In this document: piece after piece, positions 62,150 through 64,000 of the stretch
How the letters are laid out: each line of letters starts with the position of its first letter
Numbering within the stretch: position 1 is the stretch's first letter
From: Natronomonas salinimetallica
GTDB lineage: Archaea; Halobacteriota; Halobacteria; Halobacteriales; Haloarculaceae
DNA: 64,000 bases
NCBI RefSeq assembly: GCF_013839515.1
Contig: NZ_JACDNQ010000006.1
Span: 110,587-174,586 of the forward strand
Direction of reading: 5' to 3'
Notes under the pieces: generated by a model
What the model was told of the DNA's origin: nothing
What the model saw: only the letters and a program-made list of their open reading frames with translations
Database searches by the model: none
Program-made: the position numbers and the translations under genes

Positions 62150-62317
62150 ATGTCGCAGAACCAGGCGGCTCCGATGCCGGCTTCCGACTGTGATGTCATG
62201 GCCGCGGTGGACCGAGACGATTCGGGCGAGCAGCTCGTGATCGCGGAGCTTTGTCGGGAGGAGGCCTATCTCACGATGTCGACGGAGACGACAGTCACCG
62301 TCGACGAGTGGCGATAG
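62150..62317 (+). CDS. Small conserved haloarchaeal protein (55 residues)
   Basis: A 55-residue acidic protein, MSQNQAAPMPASDCDVMAAV, ending TMSTETTVTVDEWR. The C-terminal strand-rich part resembles a recurring small haloarchaeal family of unknown role. ATG 62150 follows a short AT-rich stretch (TTAGCATATATG), which suits an archaeal promoter. It contains two cysteines not arranged as a zinc site. Confidence 0.6.
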   Translation: MSQNQAAPMPASDCDVMAAVDRDDSGEQLVIAELCREEAYLTMSTETTVTVDEWR

Positions 62318-62362
62318 CCGCCCTCGGTAGGGGGGTGGGTAGTGGGTGTGACGACGTATCAG

Positions 62363-62490
62363 ACGTGCCGTGATGTTCCGAACGTGCCGTGACGTTCCGA
62401 ACGTGTCGTGACGTTCCGAACGTGCTGTGACGTTCCGAACGTGCTGTGACGTTCCGAACGTGCTGTGACGTTCCGAACGTATCGTGACGG
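62363..62490. repeat. 19-bp tandem array with embedded palindromes
   Basis: Six copies of a 19-bp unit (62363, 62382, 62401, 62420, 62439, 62458) and a partial seventh. Across unit junctions every copy forms ACGTTCCGAACGT, a perfect palindrome about a central base; the first is slightly changed (ATGTTCCGAACGT). It lies 80-207 bp upstream of the PPC-domain gene. Confidence 0.9.
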
Positions 62491-62536
62491 TCGTGGGAGG
62501 CGATACGGACGGCTGGTCGTGGGAGGCGATGCGGAC
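62489..62536. repeat. 26-bp period duplication before the PPC-domain gene
   Basis: GGTCGTGGGAGGCGATACGG (62489) recurs with one change at 62515, immediately after the palindromic array and 34 bp before the ATG at 62570. Confidence 0.75.
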
Positions 62537-62569
62537 AGCTTTTTGTCGTCCGGGGGCGTTGGAGACGGT

Positions 62570-62992
62570 ATGGATTATCGACGCGTCGAAGGTGACCGCG
62601 AGTACGTCGCTCGGCTCGAACACGGTGGGGACTGGCGGGGACAGATCGAAGCGTTCGCCGAGGAGGAGGGGATCGACGCCGCGTTCTTTTTCGGACTGGG
62701 CGCGGTCCAGGACGCGACGGTTCACTTCTACGGCCAGGACGAGCAGGAGTATTACCCCGTCGAGTTCGACGAACCGCTCGAAGTGACGACGGCGCTCGGC
62801 AACGTCTCGCATCTCGACGGGGATCGGTTCGCCCACACACACGCGACGTTTTCGAGGCCCGACGGTACGATGGTCGGCGGACATCTCGATTCGGGAACGG
62901 TCTTTGCGGGCGAGGTGTACGTCCGCGAGCTCGACACACGGCTCGAACGGGAGCACGACGAAGTTACCGATCTGGATCTGTGGCCACTGTAG
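62570..62992 (+). CDS. PPC (DUF296) domain DNA-binding-type protein
   Basis: A 140-residue PPC-domain protein, as in archaeal and bacterial DUF296 proteins and plant AHL factors. Features: YVARLEHGGDWRGQIEAFAE, DAAFFFGLGAVQDATVHFYG, FAHTHATFSRPDGTMVGGHL with conserved histidines, and FAGEVYVREL. Its stop touches the polD2 ATG (TAG at 62990-62992, ATG at 62993), so both are co-translated; the conserved pairing suggests a replication-linked or metal-binding role, which remains unproved. Confidence 0.88.
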   Translation: MDYRRVEGDREYVARLEHGGDWRGQIEAFAEEEGIDAAFFFGLGAVQDATVHFYGQDEQEYYPVEFDEPLEVTTALGNVSHLDGDRFAHTHATFSRPDGTMVGGHLDSGTVFAGEVYVRELDTRLEREHDEVTDLDLWPL

Positions 62993-64000
62993 ATGCGACC
63001 GGACGACGAACGGTACTTCGAACGGCTGGAAGAGGGCCTCGACGACGCGCTTTCTGTCGCACGTGAGGCGCGACGCCGCGGCGGTGATCCGACCGAGGAC
63101 GTCGAGATCCCGATCGCGAAGGACATGGCCGACCGCGTCGAGAACATCCTCGGAATCGACGGGGTCGCAGCGCGTGTCCGCGAGATGGAGGACGACCCCG
63201 AACTCTCCCGCGAGGAGGCGGCGCTGGAGCTCGCGGCGGATTTCGCCGAGGGCTCCGTCGGCGACTACGAGACCCGCGCCGGGAAGATCGAAGGGGCGGT
63301 CCGGACCGCCGTCGCGCTGTTGACAGAAGGGGTCGTCGCCGCCCCGATCGAGGGGATCGACCGCGTCGAACTCCTCGAAAACGACGACGGGAGCGAGTTC
63401 GTCAACATCTACTACGCCGGGCCGATTCGGTCGGCGGGCGGGACCGCACAGGCGCTGTCGGTACTCGTCGCCGACTACGCCCGGACGCTCCTGGGGGCCG
63501 AGCAGTACAGCGCCCGGAGCGACGAGGTCGAACGCTACGCCGAGGAGCTGTCGCTGTACGACAGCGAAACGGGGCTGCAGTACGCCCCCAAGGACAAGGA
63601 GGCGAAGTTCATCGCAAAACACATGCCCGTTATGCTCGACGGCGAGGCAACGGGCGATGAGGAGGTCTCCGGGTTTCGGGATCTCGAACGGGTCGACACG
63701 AACAACGCCCGTGGCGGGATGTGTCTCGTGTTGGGCGAGGGGATCGCCCAGAAGGCTCCGAAGATCCAGCGGTACACGTCACAGCTGGACGAGGTAGACT
63801 GGCCGTGGCTTCAGGATCTCATCGATGGAAACTACGGCGGGGGCGCAGGTACAGGAGACGGAGAGAAAGCGGCGGACAGTGGCGACGGGACGGCGGAAGA
63901 CGAGGAGGCGAGGACGAACACCGGCGACGGGACGGCGGGGGGCGATGAGGCGAGGACGAACACCGGCGACGGGACGGCGGGGGGCGATGAGGCGAGGACG
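62993..64000 (+). CDS. polD2: DNA polymerase D large subunit (DP2), partial
   Basis: Catalytic subunit of the euryarchaeal polymerase D; only 336 residues of about 1200 or more are in the window, with the 3' part beyond 64000. The N-terminal domain (MRPDDERYFERLEEGLDDAL) leads to IPIAKDMADRVENILGIDGVA and FVNIYYAGPIRSAGGTAQAL, strongly conserved in DP2. After residue about 280 comes a low-complexity Gly-Asp linker containing an in-frame 14-residue repeat. ATG 62993 abuts the PPC gene stop. Confidence 0.95.
   Translation, partial: MRPDDERYFERLEEGLDDALSVAREARRRGGDPTEDVEIPIAKDMADRVENILGIDGVAARVREMEDDPELSREEAALELAADFAEGSVGDYETRAGKIEGAVRTAVALLTEGVVAAPIEGIDRVELLENDDGSEFVNIYYAGPIRSAGGTAQALSVLVADYARTLLGAEQYSARSDEVERYAEELSLYDSETGLQYAPKDKEAKFIAKHMPVMLDGEATGDEEVSGFRDLERVDTNNARGGMCLVLGEGIAQKAPKIQRYTSQLDEVDWPWLQDLIDGNYGGGAGTGDGEKAADSGDGTAEDEEARTNTGDGTAGGDEARTNTGDGTAGGDEART
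63881..64000. repeat. In-frame 42-bp tandem repeat in polD2 (runs off the window)
   Basis: Units start at 63881, 63923 and 63965 (GGCGACGGGACGGCGG begins each), encoding the 14-residue repeat GDGTAGGDEARTNT. The third copy continues past the window end, so total copy number is unknown. Confidence 0.85.

Overview
The window is chromosomal DNA of a halophilic archaeon (class Halobacteria). The evidence is high GC, strongly acidic predicted proteins, leaderless TATA promoters about 25-30 bp before start codons, an S-layer glycoprotein with a PGF-CTERM tail, archaeal information-processing genes (PCNA, RadA, RfcS, PriL, Hel308, both PolD subunits), SAMP2, CDP-archaeol synthase, and a haloarchaeal polyhydroxyalkanoate (PHA) cluster. 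Species cannot be named from what I can see.

Layout. 1-4 kb: a truncated iron-type ABC permease, a two-gene dehydrogenase operon (Tat-exported subunit 3 plus GMC flavoprotein) and a family 2 glycosyltransferase; two DtxR-type palindromes sit in the promoters of the operon and the glycosyltransferase. 4-13.5 kb: tRNA-Ser beside two small inverted-repeat elements, RidA, a Ski2-type helicase, aspartate kinase, a LOG-family protein, an ABC exporter and an asparagine-synthetase-like enzyme. 13.5-19 kb: the S-layer gene, flanked on both sides by pentamer repeats, then PCNA and a hexamer minisatellite. 19-23 kb: pdhABC without a neighbouring E3. 23-31 kb: PriL, CarS, a UbiA-type prenyltransferase, TRAM and Tfx proteins, tRNA-Asp with a duplicated 3' end, RadA. 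31-39 kb: PspAB, LigA, an aminotransferase, an MFS transporter, an XPD-type helicase, RfcS. 39-46 kb: mostly small membrane and conserved haloarchaeal proteins, SAMP2, a geranylgeranyl-reductase-family enzyme, and repeat-filled spacers. 46-51 kb: Sec11 and the PHA genes (phaC, phaE, phasin, AbrB-type protein, divergent phaJ). 51-64 kb: a winged-helix protein, a 42-residue zinc-ribbon protein, Cgi121 with Hel308, ferredoxin, malate dehydrogenase, UvrA, PolD small subunit, a PPC-domain protein and the start of the PolD large subunit.

Two themes stand out. First, about ten replication or repair genes lie within 47 kb, in several transcription units. Second, short tandem duplications (units of roughly 14-48 bp) occur at about 20 places: in spacers, at gene 3' ends (MFS, uvrA), in promoters, and in frame in protein linkers (PdhC, PolD1, PolD2). 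Four spacer arrays are built on pentamers and one on hexamers; one array carries six evenly spaced perfect palindromes upstream of the PPC-PolD2 pair. I saw no CRISPR array, rRNA, complete transposase or prophage.
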